Below, one piece after another: positions 1 through 6,571 of a stretch of 8,018 bases of DNA. Both the position numbers and the translations under genes were made by a program. The stretch's first letter is position 1; each line of letters starts with the position of its first letter. The notes beneath the pieces are model-generated. The model was not told the DNA's origin. It ran no database searches and worked only from the letters and a program-made list of their open reading frames with translations. The DNA is from Acidobacteriota bacterium (GTDB lineage Bacteria; Actinomycetota; Acidimicrobiia; Spongiisociales; UBA5794): contig SMXV01000018.1 in assembly GCA_004356175.1 (NCBI GenBank), forward strand, positions 1 through 8,018, given 5' to 3'.

Positions 1-4
1 AACT

Positions 5-388
5 GTGATTGCGTTTCTAAGCGAAGACCACTTCACCGCAGCCAGCGAGGCGTTGAGCGCCGATCCAGGATTCAGTGACGCGATAGCAAACGTCGAGCTG
101 TCTGTGCAATTTGACGTCACTGGTATCGAAAGCGGAGACGTGACCTACTACTTCAAGGTCGCGGACGGAAACGTGGAGACCGGACTCGGATCTCTCCAAG
201 GTGCTGATGTGACTGTTGGATCGGACTACGAAACGTCCCAGGCGATTTCAAAGGGAGAACTCAACGTCCAGATGGCTTTCATGACCGGCAAAATCAAGGT
301 CGGCGGCAACATGGCGAAGATCATGATGCACCAGAACGTGCTCAACGAATATGCCAGAGTCCTATCCGGCCTCGACATCGAGTACTAG
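5..388 (+). CDS. SCP2 sterol-binding domain protein
   Basis: A 127-residue protein whose whole length fits a single SCP2 (sterol carrier protein 2) fold. This family binds lipids, sterols or acyl-CoA in a hydrophobic cavity. The family-like pattern is visible in order: an N-terminal helix (FLSEDHFTAASEAL), a beta strand region with VTYYFKVADG, the segment ADVTVGSDYETSQAISKGELN, and the typical C-terminal stretch MTGKIKVGGNMAKIMMHQNVL followed by a short helix. There is no signal peptide or membrane segment, so it is probably cytosolic. The start is taken as GTG at 5, because FLSE a few residues in is how many short SCP2 proteins begin. The reading frame stays open to the window edge and the ribosome site is off-window, so the N-terminus could be longer. 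It converges on the HU gene. The ligand cannot be inferred. The family call is fairly sure, the physiological role unknown. Confidence 0.8.
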   Translation: MIAFLSEDHFTAASEALSADPGFSDAIANVELSVQFDVTGIESGDVTYYFKVADGNVETGLGSLQGADVTVGSDYETSQAISKGELNVQMAFMTGKIKVGGNMAKIMMHQNVLNEYARVLSGLDIEY

Positions 389-418
389 CCACGGGTCATT
401 GCGAATCGAGTGGTACGC

Positions 419-459
419 GACGAGAGAGCACCCAAGCGGGCACCCTCTTGTCTCTCGTC
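419..459. terminator. Inverted repeat between convergent genes, possible bidirectional terminator
   Basis: Perfect 9-base arms GACGAGAGA (419-427) and TCTCTCGTC (451-459) enclose a 23-base spacer that holds a smaller CCC/GGG pairing (431-433 with 438-440). It lies in the 81-bp gap between two convergent genes (stops at 388 and 470), where a shared terminator would be expected. No T-run follows on either strand, so it is not a classical intrinsic terminator. The repeat is seen in the sequence. The function is inferred from position. Confidence 0.4.
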
Positions 460-469
460 TTCGGCTGGC

Positions 470-748
470 TCAGCCGGGTCTAACAGCGTCCTTGAACGCC
501 TTGCCAGCCTTGAATGCCGGGACTCGCGTCGCTCTGACATAGATCGGCTCGCCAGTCTGTGGGTTACGAGCCGTACGTGCCGCACGGTCGCGACCCTCGA
601 ACGTTCCGAAACCTGTGATCTGTACTTTGCCCTCGCTTACGACTGCGCCGACGATGACGTCGAGCATCTCGTTGACCATCTTGTCGGTCAAGGCCTTTGA
701 CTCACCTGTGTTGCGAGCCACCGCCTCAATCAGTTCGCCCTTGTTCAT
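470..748 (-). CDS. HU-family DNA-binding protein
   Basis: A 92-residue histone-like nucleoid protein that bends DNA as a dimer and helps compact the chromosome. The N-terminal helical half starts MNKGELIEAVARNTGESK. The signature GFGTFEGRDRAARTARNPQTGEPI spans roughly residues 46-69, with the RNPQTG tip of the DNA-gripping beta arm and its intercalating proline at residue 63. The family-typical ending VPAFKAGKAFKDAV follows. Length is normal for plain HU. It lacks the long lysine/alanine-rich tail found on HupB of mycobacteria and the tailed HU of streptomycetes. The ATG at 748 is chosen over one 7 codons upstream because AGGAGG (minus strand, 756-761) sits 7 bases before it and the product then begins exactly like HU. 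HU is divergent from the membrane-protein gene and convergent with the SCP2 gene, so it is probably transcribed alone. Confidence 0.95.
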   Translation of the reverse strand: MNKGELIEAVARNTGESKALTDKMVNEMLDVIVGAVVSEGKVQITGFGTFEGRDRAARTARNPQTGEPIYVRATRVPAFKAGKAFKDAVRPG

Positions 749-765
749 TGGGAAACCTCCTCTGT

Positions 766-780
766 CCACGAAGTCCGTGG
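766..780 (-). other. Small hairpin in the HU 5' leader
   Basis: The arms CCACG (776-780 on the minus strand) and CGTGG (766-770) are perfectly complementary around the 5-base loop GACTT. The base of the stem ends 4 bases upstream of the Shine-Dalgarno AGGAGG at 756-761. It would fall inside the predicted leader and could influence translation or RNA stability. With only 5 bp it may also be chance. Confidence 0.3.
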
Positions 781-799
781 GTCGAATAACATGGGTGTA

Positions 800-828
800 A
801 CTCTACCCAGAACCTGTCCCTTTCACAA
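800..828 (-). promoter_or_regulatory. Probable promoter of the HU gene
   Basis: Read on the minus strand, TTGTGA (823-828) and TAGAGT (800-805) are separated by exactly 17 bases. This matches sigma-70-type -35 and -10 spacing and is close to consensus at both boxes. It would start transcription near 793 and give a leader of about 45 bases before the HU start codon. It is in the only intergenic space upstream of HU. No equally good promoter was found on the plus strand for the divergent gene. Confidence 0.5.
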
Positions 829-897
829 CAATAGCCGGAGTTGAACGGCCGCACGAACTAAAACGGGGTAAAGTATCTGGCGTATCGGAGGCATCAG

Positions 898-1830
898 GTG
901 AAGAGAAATTGGACAAAGATCGCGCTGGCCCTCGGACCCATGATCATGATTTCGTCCTATGTGTGGGAGTACGCGAGGACGAAACCTGCCTATACCTACC
1001 TCGTCCAACCGTGGAGCATACGAGGCTTCGACACGATCCATGGGGAGATATTTGTCGTAGCTGCAGTTCTACTTCTCGTCGCCGGCATGCTGACCGCCTC
1101 TGATCGCTCGATGAACGCGACAGGATCCGCGGTGATCGTCGCATACGTGATTCTCGCCTCGGCGGGGTTTGCCATGCGGTATGTCACCGACGACATAACC
1201 CTCACGTTGCAACCGCCAATGAATGTTGCGCTCTCCGTACTCATTGCAGGCTCGATTTCGCTCGGACTTCGAGGAACGCTGGGTGAATCTGTCGGATGGC
1301 TCAAGCGGGCGCTGCCAATCTTCATTCCGCTCTTCATTGCCGTGTTCCTTCTCTTCAGGACGACGCTGGTCGACACGCCCGTGACAATCACCGCTTGGGG
1401 ACTTGTGCTCATCACGATGTCCGCACTCGGTGCGATTTCTATGGCAGCACAACCGTTGACCATGGGAGCGAACCGGATGATCATTCTGTCTGGCATCCTT
1501 GTGTCGATAGTCGTGATGCTGTCCGCTGGTGCCATTCGTCAATCACTGATTGACATTCAGCTCATGACCGTTCAGGAGAGTGGCCTCACTGACATAGCGG
1601 CGTCATACAAGGACACACAGGCAGCGCCCGGATGGTGGCTGGCGGGTTTTGGTGCGTTCGTCTTTTGGATCGGAGCGGTTGGGCTGTGGGCAAACCGTCG
1701 TGACATCGTTGCGGCGCTTGCCCGGGCAAAGAAACAGCGAGCAGCTGCTGAACAATCCGCAAAAGAAATCCAGGACGCTGCCGAGGCCTACGCCAGGGAC
1801 TTCGAAGGCGCTGGCGCCAACCCAGCGTGA
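898..1830 (+). CDS. Polytopic membrane protein of unknown function
   Basis: I do not recognise a family. The 310-residue product has about eight hydrophobic segments, at residues 7-25, 51-67, 76-93, 108-126, 138-155, 162-184, 193-211 and 246-265. Positive charges fit both ends inside the cell: MKRNWTK at the N-terminus, basic residues around residues 70 and 137, and NRR plus RAKKQR after the last segment. The predicted outside loops hold the acidic TDD (97-99), VDTP (158-161) and a 34-residue loop at 212-245 just before a WW-containing last helix. The tail from about 267 to 302 is alanine-rich and charged, probably one helix, perhaps a short coiled coil. The GTG start at 898 is supported by GGAGG at 887-891 with 6 bases of spacing. 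There is no visible signal peptide, enzyme motif or transporter signature. It is transcribed alone and away from HU. Gene reality is well supported by length, ribosome site and membrane pattern. Function is open. Confidence 0.82.
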   Translation: MKRNWTKIALALGPMIMISSYVWEYARTKPAYTYLVQPWSIRGFDTIHGEIFVVAAVLLLVAGMLTASDRSMNATGSAVIVAYVILASAGFAMRYVTDDITLTLQPPMNVALSVLIAGSISLGLRGTLGESVGWLKRALPIFIPLFIAVFLLFRTTLVDTPVTITAWGLVLITMSALGAISMAAQPLTMGANRMIILSGILVSIVVMLSAGAIRQSLIDIQLMTVQESGLTDIAASYKDTQAAPGWWLAGFGAFVFWIGAVGLWANRRDIVAALARAKKQRAAAEQSAKEIQDAAEAYARDFEGAGANPA

Positions 1831-1874
1831 ACCGTCGCCCTCATCAGCAAACAACCTTCGGAACCTGCAATACC

Positions 1875-2807
1875 TCAACCGAGGTTGTCGAGGTCAGTCA
1901 CCTTCTGAGCAACCGCAACAGCTGCCTCCTGAAGCGAGGACAACTCGTCTGCGGTGAGGTCAAGCTCGACAATTTCATCCACACCACGTGCGCCAAGCTT
2001 TGCGACGACGCCGAGATACACACCTTTTATGCCATACTCGCCGTCCATCCATGCGCACACCGGCATCGTGGTGCCAGCCTGGGTCACGATGGCTTTCACC
2101 ATCGAAGCCGCAGCTGCAGACGGTGCGTAATAGGCCGAACCTGTTTTCAGGTAGGCAACAATCTCGCCACCGCCGTTGCGAGTTCGGTCAACAATGCCCT
2201 CAATCGCTTCGGCGCTAAGCACGTCTGTAAGCGGCTTGTCGTCAACAGTGCACAGCGACGGGACCGGAACCATTGTGTCCCCGTGGGATCCCAGCGTTAC
2301 TGCATGCACCTTGAGAATGTCGACACCGGTTACCTCAGAGATGAAGTGAGCAAAGCGGGCGCTGTCGAGCATCCCCGCCTGACCGAGAACACGGTTCTTT
2401 GGGAATCCGGAGACCTGCGCAGCAAGCGTCGTCATTTGGTCGAGCGGGTTTGTGACAACCACGATGATTGCCTCTGGCGAGTGCTTGACAATCTCTTCCG
2501 TGACTGCCGTGACGATTCCGGCGTTGACACCAAGAAGATCCATGCGGCTCATGCCCGGCTTGCGTGGCAGGCCGGCGGTGATGACGACCACGTCTGAACC
2601 GGCAGTATCCGCGTACGCGTTTGTTCCTTTGACCAGTGTGCGGTATCCGAGCAGAGGCCTGGATTGGTTCATGTCAAGCGCCAACCCCTGGGGAAGTCCC
2701 TCGACGATGTCTGTCATGACGACCTCATCCACAATGTCCCACTCTGCAATGCGCTGTACCGTGGTTGACCCGTACTTTCCTGCGCCGACGACGGTTACCT
2801 TGCTCAT
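1875..2807 (-). CDS. mdh: Malate dehydrogenase (NAD-dependent, LDH-like type)
   Basis: Catalyses reversible oxidation of malate to oxaloacetate, the last step of the TCA cycle, in the cytoplasm. The 310 residues match the lactate-dehydrogenase-like MDH class in length. The Rossmann motif GAGKYG is at residues 8-13 and Asp33 at the end of the second strand favours NAD over NADP. The mobile-loop segment AGLPRKPGMSR (78-88) carries Arg82 and Arg88. Arg82 is the position that selects malate over lactate. Asn120 lies in VTNPLD, and the Asp148/Arg151 region (LDSARF) is followed by the catalytic His175 in LGSHGDTMVP. The start ATG at 2807 has AGGAG 5 bases upstream. It lies 72 bp after icd, an arrangement also known from the citZ-icd-mdh cluster of Bacillus. 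The lysine-tyrosine inside the nucleotide motif is less usual than the common N-V or F-V pair. Identity is firm. Confidence 0.96.
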   Translation of the reverse strand: MSKVTVVGAGKYGSTTVQRIAEWDIVDEVVMTDIVEGLPQGLALDMNQSRPLLGYRTLVKGTNAYADTAGSDVVVITAGLPRKPGMSRMDLLGVNAGIVTAVTEEIVKHSPEAIIVVVTNPLDQMTTLAAQVSGFPKNRVLGQAGMLDSARFAHFISEVTGVDILKVHAVTLGSHGDTMVPVPSLCTVDDKPLTDVLSAEAIEGIVDRTRNGGGEIVAYLKTGSAYYAPSAAAASMVKAIVTQAGTTMPVCAWMDGEYGIKGVYLGVVAKLGARGVDEIVELDLTADELSSLQEAAVAVAQKVTDLDNLG

Positions 2808-2879
2808 GATCTCTCCTCGTTTCTGATTGGGCTTGTGTTGTGAAACAGCAGCGACACTTACCGCGATAATGGACTCGAT

Positions 2880-4082
2880 CTACATCCTGTCGACGACGGC
2901 CTCGGCGAACGCAGAGGTCGAGACCTCATGTGCGTTATCCATGAGCCGTGCAAAGTCGTAGGTCACGATCTTGTCGCCAATTGCAGCCTCCATGCCCTTG
3001 ACGATCAGATCTGCGACCTCGTCCCATCCGAGGTAGCGGAACATCATTTCGCCAGAGAGCGTGAGCGACCCGGGGTTCACCTTGTTCATGCCCGTGTACT
3101 TCGGCGCGGTTCCGTGTGTTGCCTCGAAAATGGCATGTCCGGTTGCGTAGTTGATGTTTCCACCGGGCGCTATACCGATGCCACCGACCTGCGCAGCAAG
3201 AGCATCCGACATGTAGTCGCCGTTTAGGTTCATTGTCGCAATAACGTCGTACTCAGCTGGACGGGTCAGAATCTGCTGGAGGAACGCGTCCGCAATGACG
3301 TCCTGTACGAGCAGTTTGTCGCCAGGGTCACCTCCACAATCCTCCCAGCTCACCGCAACGTCTGAGAACTCTTCTGTGACAAGTTCGTAGCCCCACTCAC
3401 GAAATGCACCCTCTGTGTATTTCATGATGTTGCCCTTGTGAACCAGAGTCACCGAACGGCGGTTGTGTTCAAGCGCGTATTCGATGGCCGCTCGAATGAG
3501 CCGCTTCGAGCCGGTCTCAGAGATCGGTTTGATTCCTAACCCCGAGTCCTCACGAATCTGCCATCCGAACTCGTCGTTCAGGAACGCAAGCAGCTTCGCC
3601 GCACCATCGGAGCCCGCTTCGAGTTCCTTCCCCGCATAGACATCCTCCGTGTTCTCACGGAAAATCACCATGTTGACATCCTGAGGCCTCTTCACCGGTG
3701 AAGGCACACCCTGATACCACCGGACAGGACGAAGGCACACGTACAAATCGAGGATCTGACGCAGTGCAACGTTGAGGCTTCGAATACCGCCACCAACTGG
3801 TGTTGTCAGCGGGCCCTTGATTCCGACGAGATGATTCCGGAAACTATCGACAGTTGCATCGGGCAGCCATTCGCCCGTTTCGTTGAACGCCTTCTCGCCG
3901 GCAAGCACCTCTACCCATTCGATCTCTCTCTCACCGTCATACGCCTTGGCAACGGCGGAATCGAAGATGTTTCTCGCAGCCGCCCATATGTCCGGTCCAA
4001 TACCGTCGCCCTCGATGAATGGAATAATCGGGTTGTGCGGAACATCCAGTCCACGTTCGGTCTTCGTGATTATTTGGGCCAT
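2880..4082 (-). CDS. icd: NADP-dependent isocitrate dehydrogenase
   Basis: Oxidatively decarboxylates isocitrate to 2-oxoglutarate while making NADPH. At 400 residues it is the homodimeric E. coli-like type. Visible landmarks are [12 protein letters not shown] near the N-terminus and the substrate loop [13 protein letters not shown], with Ser102 equivalent to the E. coli phosphorylation serine 113. Further on are [13 protein letters not shown], the metal-binding region NGDYMSDAL (Asp289, Asp293) and HGTAPKY (323-329). Lys328, Tyr329, Tyr375 and Arg379 match the four E. coli residues that grip the 2'-phosphate of NADP, so NADP use is predicted rather than NAD. Whether Ser102 is phosphorylated here is unknown: no aceK kinase gene is in the window. 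The ATG at 4082 is preceded by GGAG with 6 bases of spacing. It follows folD by 51 bp. Identity is firm. Confidence 0.97.
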   Translation of the reverse strand: MAQIITKTERGLDVPHNPIIPFIEGDGIGPDIWAAARNIFDSAVAKAYDGEREIEWVEVLAGEKAFNETGEWLPDATVDSFRNHLVGIKGPLTTPVGGGIRSLNVALRQILDLYVCLRPVRWYQGVPSPVKRPQDVNMVIFRENTEDVYAGKELEAGSDGAAKLLAFLNDEFGWQIREDSGLGIKPISETGSKRLIRAAIEYALEHNRRSVTLVHKGNIMKYTEGAFREWGYELVTEEFSDVAVSWEDCGGDPGDKLLVQDVIADAFLQQILTRPAEYDVIATMNLNGDYMSDALAAQVGGIGIAPGGNINYATGHAIFEATHGTAPKYTGMNKVNPGSLTLSGEMMFRYLGWDEVADLIVKGMEAAIGDKIVTYDFARLMDNAHEVSTSAFAEAVVDRM

Positions 4083-4133
4083 GAACTTCTCCGTGGTTGG
4101 ACATGTGACAGCTTGCGGGGCATGTTTGTTTCG

Positions 4134-4982
4134 TCAGGTGAGCGTACCCAGGTACACAGTGTTCGTGAGCAGGGACGCTCTGGTCATCGGCCCTACTCCC
4201 CCAGGAACGGGTGAAATCGCGGAGGCTATCTGGGAGACCTCATCGAAGGCTACGTCACCAACGAGACCATTCTCGGTTCGGTTTGTACCAACGTCAATCA
4301 CAACAGCACCGGGCTTGACGAAGGAGGCATCGAACATCTCTGGGCGCCCGACCGCCGCGATCAGAATGTCAGCCTGACGGCATATGGATGCCAGATCCGC
4401 GGTTCGTGAGTGCGCCTGGATGACCGTGGCATCCCTACCTTTTGCTCCGAGCATCAGCGCCATCGGACGCCCAACGAGGAAGGACCGTCCGACGACGACC
4501 GCGACCTTCCCAGCGGTCTCGATCTTGTAGTGGTCAAGCATTGCCATGATGCCAGAGGGTGTTGCTGGCAGCGGGCCATCCATACCGAGGACAAGCCGGC
4601 CGAGGTTGAGGGGGTGCAACCCATCGGCGTCCTTGCGGGGGAGGACACGCTCAACGGCCGCTTCGTCGTCGAGGCCCTCAGGCAGCGGGAGCTGCACGAT
4701 CATGCCTGTCACGTCGTCGCGCTCGTTGAGCTCATCGATCGCTGCGAACACCTCGTCCTGGGTGGCCGAATCAGGCAGCCGTACGTCGATTGAGGAAATC
4801 CCGACTGACTGGGCGTCGCGGTGTTTGTATCCGACGTATTGACGGCTTGCGGGATCGTCACCGACAAGCAGGGTGGCAAGTCCGAGCGCCCGACCTTGAG
4901 CCGCCAAGGCTTCAACTTCATTTCGAATCCTGTCCTTCGCCGCGGCAGCGACGTCATTGCCTGAGATAAGTAGCGCGCTCAA
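4134..4982 (-). CDS. folD: Bifunctional methylene-THF dehydrogenase / methenyl-THF cyclohydrolase
   Basis: Interconverts 5,10-methylene-, 5,10-methenyl- and 10-formyl-tetrahydrofolate, normally with NADP. The 282-residue length is standard. The active-site pair Tyr49 and Lys53 lies in YVGYK, with Gln97 in VQLPLP and Asp120 in KDADGLHP. PATPSG is at 139-144. The nucleotide-binding GRSFLVGRP spans 165-173 and the family signature PGGVGPMT 260-267. Its product 10-formyl-THF is the formyl donor for the two genes just upstream. The start is an unusual TTG at 4982, overlapping the purH stop as TTGA. An in-frame TGA lies 6 codons upstream, no other start codon lies between, and the next residues align with the usual FolD N-terminus. 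The ribosome site is weak (AAAGG, 11 bases away), so translation is probably coupled to purH. Identity is firm and the start is likely. Confidence 0.95.
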   Translation of the reverse strand: MSALLISGNDVAAAAKDRIRNEVEALAAQGRALGLATLLVGDDPASRQYVGYKHRDAQSVGISSIDVRLPDSATQDEVFAAIDELNERDDVTGMIVQLPLPEGLDDEAAVERVLPRKDADGLHPLNLGRLVLGMDGPLPATPSGIMAMLDHYKIETAGKVAVVVGRSFLVGRPMALMLGAKGRDATVIQAHSRTADLASICRQADILIAAVGRPEMFDASFVKPGAVVIDVGTNRTENGLVGDVAFDEVSQIASAISPVPGGVGPMTRASLLTNTVYLGTLT

Positions 4983-6571
4983 TGTTTGAAATGCCTTTCA
5001 CTGGTGAACACGAGCGCCACATCGTGGTCGGTTGCTGATTGGATGACCTCTTCGTCACGGATTGATCCGCCCGGTTCGATGATTGCAGTAACTCCCGCCT
5101 CTGCAAGCACATCAGTTCCGTCTCGAAACGGAAAGAATGCGTCCGAGGCACACACCGAACCAACAATCCGGTCGCCAGCTTTTGATATGGCTCGCTCGGC
5201 CGCACCAATTCTCGACTGGTCCCCTGCCCCAACCGCAATCGCAGCACGATCCTTCACCAAGACAATGGCATTGGATTTCGTGTGCGCTGCAATGACCCAC
5301 GCAATTGCAAGATCGTTCGACTCTGACTCGGTTGGCTGGCGAGTCTGGAACGTCCACCCGTCAGAGTCTGTCGTGATGCTGTCACGTTTCTGGACGAGAA
5401 AGCCGGCGTCGATCGTGCGAATATCGAGATCGAAGTTGGAGGGCGGTGGCGCGGCGAGGACTCTGAGATTCTCCTTTGCGCTCAACAGCGAGAGCGCGTC
5501 ATGAGTAAATCCTGGTGCTATCACTATCTCAACGAAGTACTGGCTAACGGCCTCTGCGGTCTCGGCGTCGACTTCAGCATTGCATGCAACGACAGACCCG
5601 AACGAAGACTGGGGATCGCCTTCCCACGCCTTGGCGAATGCTTCAGCAGTCGTCGCGGCGGTAGCTGCACCGCATGCGTTCATGTGTTTCATGATCACAA
5701 CGGACGTCTCAGGGAGATCGTTCACGAGCCGCCATGCCGCGTCGGCATCGGCATAGTTGTTGAACGACATCTCTTTTCCCTGGACCTGGTCGGTGCCAGC
5801 CCACCATCCTGTGCTGGTTCCAGTTGCGTAGAGTCCTGCTGGCTGGTGTGGGTTCTCTCCGTATCGCAGCGCGCTCCTCAGCGTGAGAGGGAGGACAAGC
5901 CTATGACGGCTCTGAGAATCCGCAGGATCCCCAACGCCACTGGAGTTCTCAGTTCCTGAGTGCAGCCAATTGACAATGGAAGCGTCGTAGCTCGCAGTGC
6001 GAAAGAAGGCTTCTCGCGCAAGATCTGCCCGCAGCTCAGCAGTTGTTCCGCCACCCGCTACTGCGGCAGCGACTTCTTTGTACCGACCTGGCGAGACCAC
6101 AATGGCAACCCATGCGTGATTCTTTGCCGCAGCCCTGATGAGCGTCGGTCCGCCGATGTCGATGTGCTCGATTGCCGTTGCATGGTCGGCGCCGTTGGCG
6201 GTCACTTCCTCGAACGGATACAGGTTCGAGACGACGAGTTGAAACGGCTCGATTCCACGTTCGGCGAGAGTGTCGACATGGTCCTGTTCGCCAAGGTCAG
6301 CAAGGATCGCGCCGTGTATGTTGGGGTGCAAAGTTTTGACTCTGCCGCCGAGCATCTCTTTGGCCCCTGTCACGGTTTCAACCATAGTGACTGCAATCCC
6401 TGCGGACTCGAGGTACGCGGCAGTTCCACCCGAGGACACAATCGTTACGCCGCTCGCAACAAGCTCCTCGGTGAAAGCGACAAGACCCGTCTTGTCTGAC
6501 ACTGATATGAGCGCTCTTGTGACAGGAATCGTATTCATCGCTTTTCGGTCTCCGGTGTCGACGTTCCCCAT
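4979..6571 (-). CDS. purH: Bifunctional AICAR formyltransferase / IMP cyclohydrolase
   Basis: Carries out the last two steps of purine synthesis: AICAR plus 10-formyl-THF gives FAICAR, which is then closed to IMP. It has 530 residues from the start at 6571. The N-terminal cyclohydrolase (MGS-like) domain shows RALISVSDKTG (19-29), SSGGTAAYL (46-54) and LGGRVKTLHPNIHGAILA (74-91). The C-terminal transformylase domain shows RYGENPHQ (236-243), NNYADADAAW, the catalytic Lys295-His296 in KHMNACG, KSNAI, FFPFRDG (479-485), GGSIRD and the ending RHFKH. ATG 6571 has GGGAGG 8 bases upstream but overlaps purN by 37 bases. ATG 6538 would give an ATGA overlap and 519 residues with a more usual N-terminus, but its nearest GGAG is 11 bases away. 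Either is possible. The C-terminal domain has A for the usual P in KHxNPCG and DPQSSFGS for the usual DPxSAFGG. Identity is firm. Confidence 0.95.
   Translation of the reverse strand: MGNVDTGDRKAMNTIPVTRALISVSDKTGLVAFTEELVASGVTIVSSGGTAAYLESAGIAVTMVETVTGAKEMLGGRVKTLHPNIHGAILADLGEQDHVDTLAERGIEPFQLVVSNLYPFEEVTANGADHATAIEHIDIGGPTLIRAAAKNHAWVAIVVSPGRYKEVAAAVAGGGTTAELRADLAREAFFRTASYDASIVNWLHSGTENSSGVGDPADSQSRHRLVLPLTLRSALRYGENPHQPAGLYATGTSTGWWAGTDQVQGKEMSFNNYADADAAWRLVNDLPETSVVIMKHMNACGAATAATTAEAFAKAWEGDPQSSFGSVVACNAEVDAETAEAVSQYFVEIVIAPGFTHDALSLLSAKENLRVLAAPPPSNFDLDIRTIDAGFLVQKRDSITTDSDGWTFQTRQPTESESNDLAIAWVIAAHTKSNAIVLVKDRAAIAVGAGDQSRIGAAERAISKAGDRIVGSVCASDAFFPFRDGTDVLAEAGVTAIIEPGGSIRDEEVIQSATDHDVALVFTSERHFKH

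Noticed and set aside
841..874. TTGAAC and TAAAGT as a promoter for the membrane-protein gene
   Set aside because: The spacing is 22 bases, too long for a sigma-70-type promoter. No better pair was found, so no promoter is called.
996..1542. Two overlapping open frames of about 160-180 codons on the minus strand opposite the membrane-protein gene
   Set aside because: The plus-strand frame has a good ribosome site and a coherent membrane topology. The minus-strand products are low-complexity and charged with no structure.
1872..1885. Small hairpin ACCTC-AACC-GAGGT over the mdh stop codon as a terminator
   Set aside because: It has only 5 bp, overlaps coding sequence and has no T-run on either strand. 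It is too weak to call.
1827..2597. A 256-codon open frame on the plus strand opposite mdh
   Set aside because: It lies almost wholly inside mdh, whose identity is certain. Its product is rich in Cys, His and Arg with no domain-like pattern, typical of an antisense shadow.
5501..6499. Nearly 1 kb of open frame (two consecutive frames split by one stop) on the plus strand opposite purH
   Set aside because: It mirrors the codon bias of purH on the other strand. There is no ribosome site and no recognisable protein features, so it is a shadow of a firmly identified gene.
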